Positions 47,102-57,000 of a DNA stretch of 64,000 nucleotides are shown one piece after another. This stretch comes from Actinophytocola oryzae. Lineage in GTDB: Bacteria > Actinomycetota > Actinomycetes > Mycobacteriales > Pseudonocardiaceae. Below the pieces are notes generated by a model, which was given only the letters and a program-made list of their open reading frames with translations, ran no database searches and was not told the DNA's origin. Location of the stretch: NCBI RefSeq assembly GCF_004364325.1, contig NZ_SOCP01000004.1, positions 62,001-126,000 of the forward strand. Reading direction: 5' to 3'. The position numbers and the translations under genes are program-made. Numbering within the stretch: the stretch's first letter is position 1; every line of letters begins with the position of its first letter.

Positions 47102-48319
47102 CTAGTTGACGCAGGGGATTCCCGCGGCCGTAATGGTCTGCGCGTCGGGCTGCTCCTGGGCCAGCTTCTGCACGGTCACGGACCGGTCGTCCGGAGTGGA
47201 CGTGTGGTACCCGGCCTCGGGCGTGCCGGGCTCAACAGGGGGAGTGGGCGGCGACTGCGTGCTGGCCGTCGGGCCGTTCAGCAGCCCCTGGAAGTAGGCC
47301 CGAACCTGGTCAGGGTCGACCTCCACCGCGCTCCCGTCGTACGGCGTCGACAGGTTGATGGTGCCGGTCGGGATCGTCGAGAACTGGATGTCGTCGCCGG
47401 TCAGGGTGGCCACCTGGGTCGCGAAGCTCATCAGGTCCCAGTTCTGGTCCAGCACGACCGACTTCGTCAGCGCGTCCACCAGCGAGCTGATCCGGCTGGG
47501 CGAGGTCAGCGTCCCCGAGCTGAACAGCTGGTTCGTCAGCCCCGCCATGAAGGCCTGCTGCCGTCGCACCCGGTCCAGGTCGCCGTTCGGCAGACCGTGC
47601 CGTTGACGCACGAACCGCAGCGCGTCAACGCCCTGCAGCACCTGTTCCCCCGCCGGGAAGTTCGCCCCGGAGTAGGTGTCGTGCACCGGCTCGTTCAGGC
47701 AGACCGGCACCCCGCCGACGGCCTTCGTCAGCTCCGAGAACCCGTACAGGTTGATCTCCGCGTAGTGGTCGATCGTGAGCCCGGTCAGGTTCTGGACGGT
47801 GGCGATCAGGTTCTTGCGGCCCGCGGTCGAGGACTCGCGGTCGATCGCCGCCGCGTCGAGACCGGAGCCCTGCAGGCGGCTCGCCTCCTCGTTCTTCCCC
47901 CTGACGTAGGCCGAGTTCAGCTTGTGCTCGCCGAACCCGCCCGCGATGTCCACATAGGAGTCGCGGGGCAGCGACACGGCGAACGCCTTCTTCTCGGGGT
48001 CGGCCGGGATGTGCACGACCATCATCGTGTCCGTGTTCTGCACGCCGGTCGCGTCGCCCGCGTTCAGCGCGTCGAGGACCTCCCTCGGCAGCGGGTTGCC
48101 CTGGTTGTCGGTGCGTGAGTCCAGCCCGACCAGCAGGATCGTCTGTGACGTCCTCGGCAGGTCGCGGGCCGACGGCGCCTGCTCCGGCGCGGCCGGGATC
48201 ACGTCGTCGCGCACCACGTTGTCGGCCGCGGTCCGGTAGGTGTACCAGCCGAACCCGACCGCCGCGACGACGGCGACCGACAGGAGCGTGACGAACGCCC
48301 GCCCCAGCCACGCCACCAT
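47102..48319 (-). CDS. LytR-CpsA-Psr family cell-wall glycopolymer transferase
   Basis: 405 residues. One N-terminal membrane helix (about 5-28, RAFVTLLSVAVVAAVGFGWY), then the LCP domain: TILLVGLDSRTDN, NTDTMMVVHIPAD, AVSLPRDSYVDI, GLTIDHYAEINLYGFSELTK, GVDALRFVRQRHGLPNGDLD and RVRRQQAFM. These contain the conserved Arg and Asp residues that bind the polyprenyl pyrophosphate substrate. LCP enzymes attach arabinogalactan or teichoic-type polymers to peptidoglycan. A Thr/Pro-rich stretch and a short C-terminal domain follow. The start is the ATG after GGGGGT. Confidence 0.92.
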   Translation of the reverse strand: MVAWLGRAFVTLLSVAVVAAVGFGWYTYRTAADNVVRDDVIPAAPEQAPSARDLPRTSQTILLVGLDSRTDNQGNPLPREVLDALNAGDATGVQNTDTMMVVHIPADPEKKAFAVSLPRDSYVDIAGGFGEHKLNSAYVRGKNEEASRLQGSGLDAAAIDRESSTAGRKNLIATVQNLTGLTIDHYAEINLYGFSELTKAVGGVPVCLNEPVHDTYSGANFPAGEQVLQGVDALRFVRQRHGLPNGDLDRVRRQQAFMAGLTNQLFSSGTLTSPSRISSLVDALTKSVVLDQNWDLMSFATQVATLTGDDIQFSTIPTGTINLSTPYDGSAVEVDPDQVRAYFQGLLNGPTASTQSPPTPPVEPGTPEAGYHTSTPDDRSVTVQKLAQEQPDAQTITAAGIPCVN

Positions 48320-48493
48320 GACAGAACCCCCAATTCCGGACGGACCCCGCTCCCCACCGACGTTAGGGACGGATTGCGCCCGGGTGGCGACGGTCGTGTA
48401 ACAGGCGACCGGCAGGTCTGCCCCGGCCGGGTAACAGCGGAATGTGGCGGTGCGCGGCCTGGCATGGTCTCCTTGCGCGGGAAGGAGGATCGG

Positions 48494-49078
48494 ATGCGGA
48501 GAGTGCTCGTTCTGCTCTGTGGTGTGATGTTGTTCGGCGGCTGCGGCGTGGCGGGCGGCGTCGAGGTGGAGGGCCGCGCGAGCCAGGTCAGCCCGCCGCC
48601 GTCGACCACGACGACGCCGAGCGGCACCCCGGCCTCGGCCGACGCCGTCGCCGTCCTGCGTGCCGACGAGACCCTCGACGCCAAGATCAAGGCCACGCTG
48701 GTCCCGTGCCCCGACGGCTCCTACCCGATCGACGACCGGTACATCGACCTCACCGGCGACGGCGTGGCCGAGCTGCTGGTGACGCTGTACCCGTGCACCG
48801 ACACGGAGCTGAAGGCCAAGGCGATGGCCACCGGCGTCCGCCAGGCGACCAGCGGGTACGCGGCCTACGTGTACGACCTCGCCACGCATCCCCCGAGCAG
48901 GCTGTTGGAGGTCGAGGACGCCTCCCTCGACCTCGTGGTGTCCACGAAGGAGCGTCCTGGCCTGCTCGTGATCCACAACCGGTGGGCCACCAGGGACGAC
49001 CCCTGCTGCCCGACCGACCAGACCGTGGTGCTGTACCGGTGGGACGGCACGAAGTTCATCGAGGTTGAGCCGAAGTGA
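48494..49078 (+). CDS. Secreted lipoprotein of a Cse-like envelope-stress operon
   Basis: 194 residues, ATG after GAAGGAGG. Signal peptide with a lipobox (LFGGC, Cys17). A Ser/Thr/Pro-rich spacer is followed by a compact domain with YIDLTGDGVAELLVTLYPC, AAYVYDLATHP, PGLLVIHNRW, and a CCPTD pair of cysteines. It overlaps the response regulator start by four bases. The order lipoprotein/regulator/kinase with overlapping stops matches cseA-cseB-cseC of Streptomyces, in which the lipoprotein dampens the kinase response to cell-wall damage. Equivalence of function is inference. Confidence 0.75.
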   Translation: MRRVLVLLCGVMLFGGCGVAGGVEVEGRASQVSPPPSTTTTPSGTPASADAVAVLRADETLDAKIKATLVPCPDGSYPIDDRYIDLTGDGVAELLVTLYPCTDTELKAKAMATGVRQATSGYAAYVYDLATHPPSRLLEVEDASLDLVVSTKERPGLLVIHNRWATRDDPCCPTDQTVVLYRWDGTKFIEVEPK

Positions 49079-49743
49079 GAGTACTGCTCGTCGAGGACGA
49101 TGACGTGATCCGCGAGGCGACCCAGCTCGCGTTGGAGCGCAACGGGTTCACCGTCGACGTGGCCGCCGACGGGCTGACCGGTCTCGACGCGTTCCGCGAG
49201 CGCCCGCCGGACGTCGCGTTGCTCGACATCATGCTGCCCGGCATGAACGGCGTGTCCCTGTGCCGCCAGATCCGCGAGGAGAGCCCCACCCCGGTGATCA
49301 TGATGTCGGCCCGAGCGGACCCGGTGGACGTGGTGCTCGGCCTGGAGGCGGGCGCGGACGACTACGTCACAAAACCCTTCGACAGCACGGTGTTGGTGGC
49401 CCGGATCCGGGCGGTCGTGCGCAGGATGAGCCGCGCGGTCGCGCCGGTGCAGTCGGGCACGTCGTTCGGCGACCTCGAGGTGGACCGGGACGCGCTGGAG
49501 GTCCGCCTCAAGGGCGAGCCGGTCGAGCTCACCCCGACCGAGCTGCGGCTGCTGCTGTGCTTCGTCGACTCGCCGGGCACCGTGCTGACCAGGGACGTGC
49601 TGCTCGAACAGGTGTGGGACTACCAGTGGGGCGGCGACTCGCGGGTCGTGGACGTCCACGTGCAACGCCTGCGGGCGAAGATCGGCCAGGACCTGATCGA
49701 GACCGTGCGGGGGTTCGGCTACAAGCTCAAGAGCGGGACGTGA
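49075..49743 (+). CDS. OmpR-family response regulator (CseB-like position)
   Basis: 222 residues from GTG. The receiver domain has VEDDD, VALLDIMLPGMNG (phospho-acceptor Asp), MMSAR and DDYVTKPF (Lys). The OmpR-type winged helix includes LTPTELRLLLCFVDSPGTVL and SRVVDVHVQRLRAKIGQDLI. Stop and kinase start overlap (GTGA). Normal length and motifs. Confidence 0.93.
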   Translation: MRVLLVEDDDVIREATQLALERNGFTVDVAADGLTGLDAFRERPPDVALLDIMLPGMNGVSLCRQIREESPTPVIMMSARADPVDVVLGLEAGADDYVTKPFDSTVLVARIRAVVRRMSRAVAPVQSGTSFGDLEVDRDALEVRLKGEPVELTPTELRLLLCFVDSPGTVLTRDVLLEQVWDYQWGGDSRVVDVHVQRLRAKIGQDLIETVRGFGYKLKSGT

Positions 49744-50948
49744 GGCTCTTCCCTCGGAGCCTGCGCTGGCGGCTCTCGGCCGTGATCGCGCTGGTCAGCG
49801 CCGTGCTGGCGGTCGCGCTGTCGCTGCTGGTGCGCACCGAGTTCAGCAGGGTGCAGCTGGCGGACGCGAGGCGCGTGCAGGACGAGCGGATCCAGCTCGT
49901 GGTGCGTGACTACGGCCTCACCGGCCGCGCGGCACTGGGCAGCAGACTCGACGCGACTGACGTGCCCCGCGACCTGCTCGTGGCGGTCGACGGCGGCCGC
50001 CGAGCCACCTACCTGCAGAGGACGCAGGCAGGCGCGTGGATCTGGGCGGCAGCGGAGACCGACGGGCACGTCCTGTCGCTGCGCAGCCCCTACACCGACC
50101 GCGACGACGCGTTGCGTCAGCTGGACAACGCGCTGATCCTGGGTTCGGTCGGGGTGTTCGTGCTGGCGTCCGTGCTGGGCGTGCTGCTGGGCGGCAGGCT
50201 GTCGAAGCGGTTGCGCCGAGCCGCGGTGGCCGCCCGCCGGGTGGCCGAAGGCGACGCGACCCTGACCGTTGGCTCGGAGATCGGCGACCGGCCGGGCGAC
50301 GAGACGACCGAGCTGGCCCACGCGGTCGACGCGATGGCGGCCGCGCTGCGGGAGCGCATCGTGGCGGAACAGCGGGTGACCGCCGACATCGCGCACGAGC
50401 TACGCACGCCGGTCACCGGCCTGGTGACGGCCGCGGAGCTGCTGCCGCCGTCGAGACCCGCCGAGCTGGTGCGCGACCGGGTGGGGGTGCTGCGGTCGCT
50501 GGTCGAGGACATCCTGGAGGTGGCCAGACTGGACACGGCGACCGAGCAGGCGGAGCTGGTGGCGGTGCCGCTGGGTGACTTCGTGTCCCGCCGGGTGCCG
50601 TCGGCGGTGGTGTCGGAGGCGGAGACAGTGCGGACCGACCCGCGCAGGCTGGAGCGCGTGCTGGTGAACCTCCTGGAGAACGCGGAGCGCCACGGCTCGC
50701 CGCCGGTGGTGGTGACGGTGTCGGGCCGCACGATCGTGGTGCGGGACCACGGCCCAGGCTTCGCCGACGACCTGCTGCGTGACGGCCCGAGCCGCTTCCG
50801 CACGGCCGATCCGAACAGATCCGATGGTCACGGCCTCGGCCTGACCATCGCGGTGGCCCAGGCACGCGTCCTTTCGGCTGAACTCACCCTCGCCAACGCG
50901 ACCGATGGTGGAGCCGAGGTGACAGTGGCGCTACCGTCTGCGCCGTGA
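49740..50948 (+). CDS. Sensor histidine kinase (CseC-like position)
   Basis: 402 residues from GTG. Two membrane helices (about 12-35 and 128-150) enclose an extracytoplasmic domain of some 90 residues, then HAMP, a HisKA dimerisation domain with DIAHELRTPVTGLVTAAELL, and an HATPase with LVNLLENAERHG, DHGPGFADD and DGHGLGLTIAVAQA. It is a classical membrane kinase paired with the preceding regulator. It overlaps the DinB gene that follows (GTGA), so the DinB protein belongs to the same transcript. Confidence 0.92.
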   Translation: MRLFPRSLRWRLSAVIALVSAVLAVALSLLVRTEFSRVQLADARRVQDERIQLVVRDYGLTGRAALGSRLDATDVPRDLLVAVDGGRRATYLQRTQAGAWIWAAAETDGHVLSLRSPYTDRDDALRQLDNALILGSVGVFVLASVLGVLLGGRLSKRLRRAAVAARRVAEGDATLTVGSEIGDRPGDETTELAHAVDAMAAALRERIVAEQRVTADIAHELRTPVTGLVTAAELLPPSRPAELVRDRVGVLRSLVEDILEVARLDTATEQAELVAVPLGDFVSRRVPSAVVSEAETVRTDPRRLERVLVNLLENAERHGSPPVVVTVSGRTIVVRDHGPGFADDLLRDGPSRFRTADPNRSDGHGLGLTIAVAQARVLSAELTLANATDGGAEVTVALPSAP

Positions 50949-51469
50949 GCGAACGATCGGGCTCAGGCCGTGAAGAGCTGTTGGCGCAGCTGGAGTTCTA
51001 CTGGGACCACAACCTGTGGCCGCGACTGCGCGGGCTCACGGACGAGGAGTACTTCTGGGAGCCGGTGCCCGGGTGCTGGTCCGTGCGCAGGCGTGAGGAC
51101 GGCACGTGGTCGATGGACTGGGAGTGGCCCGCCCCGGAGCCCGCGCCCATGACCACCATCGCGTGGCGCCTGGCGCACATGGGCATCCAGACCCTGGGCA
51201 TCCGGGCAAGCGCCATGTTCGGCGACGGCTCCCTCACGGTCGACAAGGTCCGCTGGCCGAAGACCGCGTCCGAGGCCCTGCGCGCCCTGGCGACCCACTA
51301 CGAGCACTGGCGCCGCGGCGTCCTGGCCCACCAGCCCGCGGACGAGCGCTCGTTCACGACCCTGATCCTCCACGTGAACCGGGAGCTGATCCACTACGGC
51401 GCCGAGGTCGTGCTCATGCGTGACCTGTACCGCACCGGCAGGCGGGTCGGAGCCACGTCGTCGTCCTAG
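50945..51469 (+). CDS. DinB-superfamily protein (copy 1)
   Basis: 174 residues. Four-helix DinB-like protein: EELLAQLEFYWDHNLWPRL, LTDEEYFWEPVPGCWSVRR, TTIAWRLAHMGIQTLGIRA and the last helix HVNRELIHYGAEVVLMRDLY. The His residues in RLAHM and LIHYG are in the usual metal-binding places. Family members are metal-dependent transferases of low-molecular-weight thiols or are of unknown activity. Its TAG stop lies inside the terminal repeat of the adjacent small mobile element, so the natural C-terminus may have been altered by insertion. Confidence 0.85.
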   Translation: MSERSGSGREELLAQLEFYWDHNLWPRLRGLTDEEYFWEPVPGCWSVRRREDGTWSMDWEWPAPEPAPMTTIAWRLAHMGIQTLGIRASAMFGDGSLTVDKVRWPKTASEALRALATHYEHWRRGVLAHQPADERSFTTLILHVNRELIHYGAEVVLMRDLYRTGRRVGATSSS

Positions 51470-51635
51470 TGCCGCGTCCAGGCGAGGAGGGCACGTTTCT
51501 CCGCGGCCCAGGCGGCCGCTGGCGGCGTTGCCGGAAAGCCCGAGTACAACCCGGTACGAGCGGCTTCCCGGCGCCTTGCCAGCGACCACCTGGATCCACG
51601 GATAAACGACCCTCCCCACCTGGACACGGCACTAG
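51466..51635. mobile_element. 170-bp MITE-like element with 26-bp terminal inverted repeats
   Basis: The left end CTAGTGCCGCGTCCAGGCGA and the right end, read in reverse, CTAGTGCCGTGTCCAGGTGG match with few changes over 26 bp. The interior is also largely self-complementary (GCTGGC...GCCAGC, GAGTAC...GTACGA), so the whole element is an imperfect palindrome. It has no gene. It lies exactly between two DinB paralogues and supplies the stop codon of the first. Confidence 0.7.
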
Positions 51636-51843
51636 TCGACCGTCTTCGCTCCACATCGGAACGAGCCGGCGCACGCGGGTGAGGGATCCGGACACCCCGG
51701 GAGTGGATCCTGGGCCTGTCGGAACGTGCGGGCGAGCGCGACCCCCGGCCGACAGCGGCTGTGCGTTGTCGCCTGCCGATCCCTGGACGCCACCAAGGCC
51801 GCCGAGGAGACTGTGAGGTAGCCCCCACAGGGAGGACACTTTC

Positions 51844-51966
51844 ATGAAAACCGAGTTAGGTCCCTGGCGCAGGAGCAGCCTATCCGGTGAGGGCGGTACC
51901 GGCGGCGGGGATCGTGTCGAGGTGGCGATACCTCGTGAACGCACCGCCCGCCACGTCATCGGCTAG
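51844..51966 (+). CDS. Truncated DUF397-like small protein
   Basis: 40 codons from ATG eight bases after GGGAGGAC, ending in TAG seven bases before the next gene. The sequence PWRRSSLSGEGGTGGGDRVE followed by VAI fits the start of DUF397 proteins, whose pattern is W-(R/K)-(K/R)-S-S-x-S and then VEVA. The usual VRDSK and terminal W-x-x-F segments are missing, and no helix-turn-helix partner is adjacent. Probably a remnant, though the ribosome site is good. It includes a TTA codon. Confidence 0.5.
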   Translation: MKTELGPWRRSSLSGEGGTGGGDRVEVAIPRERTARHVIG

Positions 51967-51973
51967 GTCTGTC

Positions 51974-52495
51974 ATGTGGCGTGACCAACTCGTGGCACAG
52001 ATCGAGTTCTACTGGTCCTATCACCTCCTCCCACGGCTCAAGGGCCTCACCGACGAGGAGTACTTCTGGGAGCCGGTCCCCAACTGCTGGTCCATCCGCC
52101 AGGTCGACGGCACCTGGAAGATCGACTGGGCCTGGCCCACCCCCGACCCCGCCCCCGTCACCACCATCGCCTGGCGGCTGGCCCACCTCGGCGTCCAGAC
52201 CTTCGGCATCCGCTGGAGCACCCACTTCGGCGACGGGTCCCTCACCCTCGACACCGTCAAGTGGCCGTCGACCGCCCGGGACGCCGTCACCGAACTGTCG
52301 CGGTACTACCACCTGTGGGTTACCGCCATCCAGGGCATGGACGAGGCGTCCCTGGCCCGGCCCGTCGGCCCCCAGGAACACCAGTGGGGCAACGAACCCT
52401 TCGCGGGCCTCGCGTTCCACCTCAACCGCGAGTTCGTGCACCACGGCGCCGAGGTCTGCCTCCTCCGCGACCTCTACCGCGCCGGGACCAGGTGA
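51974..52495 (+). CDS. DinB-superfamily protein (copy 2)
   Basis: 173 residues. It is a close paralogue of the preceding DinB protein, sharing LTDEEYFWEPVP and TTIAWRLAHLGVQTFGIRWS, and the terminal helix HLNREFVHHGAEVCLLRDLY. Metal-site histidines are in the same places. Tandem duplication followed by insertion of the small palindromic element between the copies is the simplest history. The 3' end overlaps the convergent hydrolase gene by 22 bp. Confidence 0.85.
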   Translation: MWRDQLVAQIEFYWSYHLLPRLKGLTDEEYFWEPVPNCWSIRQVDGTWKIDWAWPTPDPAPVTTIAWRLAHLGVQTFGIRWSTHFGDGSLTLDTVKWPSTARDAVTELSRYYHLWVTAIQGMDEASLARPVGPQEHQWGNEPFAGLAFHLNREFVHHGAEVCLLRDLYRAGTR

Positions 52496-53166
52496 CCCAC
52501 CACGAAGTCCACCGCCGCCAGCACCGCCGCCCGGGACTCGTCCGTGTGGTCCGCGACGTCGAACCCGTGGTGGCCCTCGGGCACGTCGATCACGTGCACC
52601 GACGTGCCCGTCGACACCCCCTTCGCCACGAAGCGGTCCACCTCCTCCTGCAGGTTGGGTGACTCCAGACCCACACGAGTGAGGACCACGGGGCGGCCCG
52701 GGCTCAGCAGACCCGTCGTCTCGCCGCCCAGCATCGGGTAGGTCAGCGCCAGGCACCGCAACCACGACGGCGACTCCGCGAACCACCACCTCGACACCAG
52801 CAACCCACCGCCCGAGAACGCCCACACCGCGATCCGGTCCGCGTCCACCTCCGGCAGGGCCCGCACCGACTCCACCAGGTCGGGCAGCAGCTCGCTGACC
52901 TCCGACCACCCCGTCACGTTGTGGTAGGGCAGGTCGGCCACCGCCGCGACCACGCCCCGGCTCGTCAGTAGCCGCGCATAGCCCGTGAACAGCGGCCACT
53001 GACGAGGCCGCACCGGGTACGCCTCCGGACTCGGTCCCGGCACGATGACCACCGCGGGTAGGGGACCGTCACCCGGGAGGTACACGTCGAGTCCCTCGTC
53101 CGAGCGGACCCTGCCGGTCTCCGGCACGTCCAGGACGAACGCCAGCTCGTGCGGTGGTTGCGTCAT
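52474..53166 (-). CDS. Alpha/beta-hydrolase (dienelactone-hydrolase-like)
   Basis: 230 residues. The oxyanion segment is VVIVPGPSPEAYPVRPRQWP, the nucleophile elbow is WAFSGGGLLVSRWWF with Ser in SGGG, and the catalytic His is in PEGHHGFDV near the end. The size and the position of the HHGF motif match small dienelactone-hydrolase-type enzymes. The substrate is unknown. Convergent with DinB copy 2 and not obviously part of an operon. Confidence 0.8.
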   Translation of the reverse strand: MTQPPHELAFVLDVPETGRVRSDEGLDVYLPGDGPLPAVVIVPGPSPEAYPVRPRQWPLFTGYARLLTSRGVVAAVADLPYHNVTGWSEVSELLPDLVESVRALPEVDADRIAVWAFSGGGLLVSRWWFAESPSWLRCLALTYPMLGGETTGLLSPGRPVVLTRVGLESPNLQEEVDRFVAKGVSTGTSVHVIDVPEGHHGFDVADHTDESRAAVLAAVDFVVGHLVPAR

Positions 53167-53325
53167 TCCCCCATTCTGGCGCCGCGAACGTCATCGTGCG
53201 TCCTTCGTGTCGGCGCCGGGGGCGGAGCAGCCTGCATCTGATACGTAGGCGCGGTGTCTGCGCCAAGTCGCGCCTTCATGTCTCAGCCACGATGGCTCCC
53301 GCATACCGCGGTTATGCCGGCGGGA

Positions 53326-53763
53326 TCAGATCAACCGCCGGATCAGGCTGACGGCTTGCGTCATTTTGTACTTGACCTGGATGTCGGCCGGAACCTTCTT
53401 TGAAGGAAAATCCTTGACGTTGTGCGTGACGAGAGCCCCAGCTCCACCAATGACAGCTGCTGCCAAGACATGTTCATCGTCTGGGTCGGGAAGGTCATAT
53501 GAGCCTTCGAGCCCTTCCCAACCTCGTACTTCGGCATCGTTGAAGGCGTGCTTCATCTGAGTGATGAGATATTGGGCGCGGCAACCTGCCTCTTGAGGCT
53601 CGACGCCGCGCTCGATCAACTTTTGGGTCTCTTCGTACCTGAGTTCGTCAAGGATCGGCGCTGACCACACTGGCCGGTATGTACCTTCAATCGCGAGTGA
53701 AAGCAGGAAGTCGCGTTGCCGGTTAGGCCAAAGCACGCAGGTGTCGAGCAGTGCCGGGAACAT
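53326..53763 (-). CDS. PIN-domain nuclease, VapC-like toxin
   Basis: 145 residues. Acidic residues of the PIN active site are visible: ALLDTCVLWP (first Asp), LDELRYEET (Glu), PDPDDEHVLAAAV (Asp pair) and LVTHNVKDFP at the end. PIN toxins cleave RNA. The upstream position where an antitoxin would be encoded contains only a headless fragment, so this toxin appears to lack its partner or uses one elsewhere. Base composition is lower in GC than its neighbours, which suggests transfer. It also lies directly downstream of the Wadjet genes, on the same strand, where jetD would be expected. Confidence 0.8.
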   Translation of the reverse strand: MFPALLDTCVLWPNRQRDFLLSLAIEGTYRPVWSAPILDELRYEETQKLIERGVEPQEAGCRAQYLITQMKHAFNDAEVRGWEGLEGSYDLPDPDDEHVLAAAVIGGAGALVTHNVKDFPSKKVPADIQVKYKMTQAVSLIRRLI

Positions 53764-53792
53764 GGCGATATCGTGCCATGATGATGATCTAT

Positions 53793-53909
53793 TCAGCGCG
53801 AGGCACTCCGACGACGTTTCGCCACCTCATGGCGTGCCGTTCGTAGCCTCTCGAGAACAACATCGACATCCTCATCGTCATCGACCGCAGTGGCTTCAAG
53901 CGTTGTAAC
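53793..53909 (-). pseudogene. Remnant of the PIN-toxin antitoxin
   Basis: An open stretch of 38 codons ends in VLERLRTARHEVAKRRRSAS, a helical, basic tail, 30 bp before the toxin ATG. It is preceded in frame by TGA, and no ATG, GTG or TTG occurs in the first 20 codons, so the N-terminal part is lost. That it was an antitoxin is inferred from position. Confidence 0.4.
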
Positions 53910-54025
53910 TCAGTGTTACTGCCCGGGCTGTCTCCGTGACTCACCTGGGCGACCGCACCAGGCTGCCGGTGACTGTCAGGGCGGATGCGAGCACCGAGGT
54001 TGCCCCCGTTCTTACGTCGCGAACG

Positions 54026-57000
54026 TCAGCGCGGATCGTCCGTGATGGCTCTGCCCGTCCAGATGGCGTGCGTGCACGCGATGCCGCTGCCGCCCTTGGG
54101 GCGCAGCACGTCGTAGATGTGCATGCGCGGGATCTTCTCCGACAGGCCCCACCCGCTCGGCCACGTGATGATCCAGTCCATGTCCAGATCCACCAACAGA
54201 CCGAGCATGCGCGCGATCGTCGGCTCGTCCAACCGCTCGAACGCCTCGTCCAGCAGCACCAGCCGGATCGAGCTGCCCTGCCCCGCGGCCGTGCTCACCG
54301 CGTCGTAGAACGCCGACGCCGCCGCGAACAGCGTCACGTACGAGATCAGGCGGGTCTCCCCGGACGACAGCTGCCGCATGCGGCGCGTGCGTGGCGACCC
54401 GTCCGGCCCGAGGTCCTTGACCCGCACTGTGAAGCGGTACCACGTCCGGTAGTCCAGCGCCCTGGCGAGCACCTCCGCGTAGTCGCCGGAGTGGCCGTCG
54501 CGTTCCGACGTGATCCGCTCGGTCAGCGCCGTGCGCAGCGTCTCGTCCTGGCCGTCGCCGCGCTTGGCGAACGGGGTGCGGATGAGCGTGATCGCCTGGC
54601 GCATGTCCTCGTCGAGGTCCGGCGCCGGCTGCCAGTCCAGCTGGACGTGCACGCCCTGGCTCGACCGCGCCACGTCGAGGGTCTCGTTCATGCGGCGGCA
54701 CAGGTCGTCCGCGACCTCGATCTGTGTGGCCAACTTGTCCGCGAGGTCCCGCAGCATGAACGCGTCGAAGATCTGCTGGTACTCCTCGGACAGCAGGTCC
54801 CGTTGCGCGGCAAGACGTTGTGCCACCTCGCGGGCGGCAACCGCCACCGGCTGCGGACCCTGCGCACCCGTGACCGTCACCGTCAGCATGTCGCCGGAGC
54901 GCTGGGCGATCACGTCGTGGCTGCCGGCCAACGTGGACTGCAGCGTCTGGAGGTTGCTCAGGACCGTGTCCTCGGAGACGCCGTCGCGCGGGTTCGCGGT
55001 CAGGACCGTGAACGCCTCCGCCGGGTCGTCCGGCAGGTCCTGCGCCACCGCGGCGGGCCACACGCCGTCTGCCGCGAGTGCGTCGACGAAACGTTGGCGC
55101 GCCAGGGTTTCACGGTCCGTCAGCTCGACGGTCTTCGCCTGCTTCGTGTCGATCTGCGTCTGGGTCTTGCCTGCCCGCACGCGTGCGTCCGTCGCCTTCT
55201 GACGGATGTCCGGCAGCCGTCCCCGGACCGCCGCGCGCTCCTCCTCCGTCGCCGACAGCTCACGTTCCAGCTGCTCGGCCGCGCCGCCGATAGCCTTCAC
55301 GCGCTCCTCGTAGCCCGCCTGCTCCTGGGCGTGGTCCAGGCACGCGCGGTCCGCGCCCGCCTGCACGTCCGCCAGCTCGGCGTCCACCCTGGCGTGGTTG
55401 TCGAGCGACCTCGTGAGACTGTCGACGCCGCCCAGGCACCGCTTGGTCAGTGCCGACGCCAGCTGCTCTGCCGTCGTGCGCGCCTCGAGTGCCGCCGCGC
55501 GGGCCATCTGCAGCGACTCCGCCGTCGCGTCGAGGCCTGCCGCGCGGGCGTCGGTCAGCAACGCGTCCTGCCGCGCCCTGTGCCGGTCCGCGCCACCGGA
55601 GTTCTTGTCCCGCAACGAGAACGCCTTCGCGCTCGCGTCGTCCGCCGCCCGGCTCGCCGCCCGCAGCGTCACGTGTGCGGCGAGGACCTCGCGGTCGTCG
55701 GGGTAGCCGTCGATGTGGTGCTCCCACGCCGCCGCGTGCTCCTGCGCCACGATCAGCGCCTTCGCGGCCAGCTCACGCTCGTCCGCCAGCAGGGCGAGCG
55801 ACGCCGACAGGTCGCCGATCCGCCTGTGCCGCGCGGTCTCCCGCGCGCCGGCACCGACGAACTCCGCCGCGGGCTTGGTCATCGCGCCGGTCAGCACACC
55901 GGCCCGCCACCGGCCGTCCAGCGAGACCGACAGACCCGCGTCGCTGTCCAGGCCGACCCGCGAGAGCAGTCGCGTCACCAGGTCCGTCGACACCGGCGAG
56001 CCCGGCGGCGCGGCGGGAACCAGCACGTCCGCCAGCGACGGCGACACCGAGGGGCCTGCCACGACCGCGGTCAGGACCCGGCTCGCCGCGTCGGTGAGCG
56101 TGCCGTCCGCGGTCACCCACGCGTTGAGCAGCCCGGAGGACTCCAGCGCGGCCTCGCAGCCCGCCCTGTCCTCCGGCGACAGTGACGGCGAGAAGTCGAC
56201 AAGGCGATAGAACGCCTCGCCGTCGTCCGGTGAGCGTTCCACAGTGGACCTCGGCAGCGCGGGCTCCGGGTCGACACCGGACTGCAGCGACGCCAGCTCC
56301 GCGTCGGCCTCCTCGATCCGCTCGTCCAGCTCGTCCACCGCACGTGACGCGCGGACCACCTCGGCGTGCGGGGCGGGCAGCCTGCCACGCAGCCACGCGT
56401 GCGCCCGCTCGGTCGCGCCACGGGCCGCGTCCACGTCACTCGTCAGGTCCGCGAGCGGCGGCGGCGCCAGCTCCGGCTCGTCCGAAGTGGACACCGAGGC
56501 GAGCGGCCCGGACGACGACCAGTGCAGTGCGGCCGTGTGCCAGCTCGCGGCCACGTCCTCCAGTCGCTGCGCGGCCTCGTTGCGCCTGCCGACCGACTCG
56601 GTCGCCTCCAGCTGCGCCTCGCGAGCTTCGCGCTGCAGCCGGTCCACTTCGGACTTCTCGGTGTCCAGCTCCCTGGCCCGCTCCAGCAGCGTGAGCGTGA
56701 CCGCGCACCGCTCCTTCAGCACCGCGACCGTCTGTCCGGCCTGCTCGGCGGCGTCCGCGAGCGCCGCACGCAGCCAGTGCGGCGCGAGGTCCGGCGGCGT
56801 GCGCCTGGTCGTCTCCTCCGGTTCGGCCTCGGGGTCGAGCGAGGTGCGGACGGTCTCGGCCACCTCGGTCGCCGCCGCCTCCGGCACGGTCGGGACCGTC
56901 GGGCACAGGCGGGGGTCGAGCCCTGCCTCGCGCATGCGTGACCGCACCGAGTCGGCCAGCTCGGCGGCCTGGCTGGTGTCGTCGGTGAACCGGGCCAGCT

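Noticed and set aside
53936..56185. 749-codon open frame on the plus strand across jetC
   Set aside because: Antisense shadow of jetC; the low-complexity Arg-rich product has no recognisable domain.
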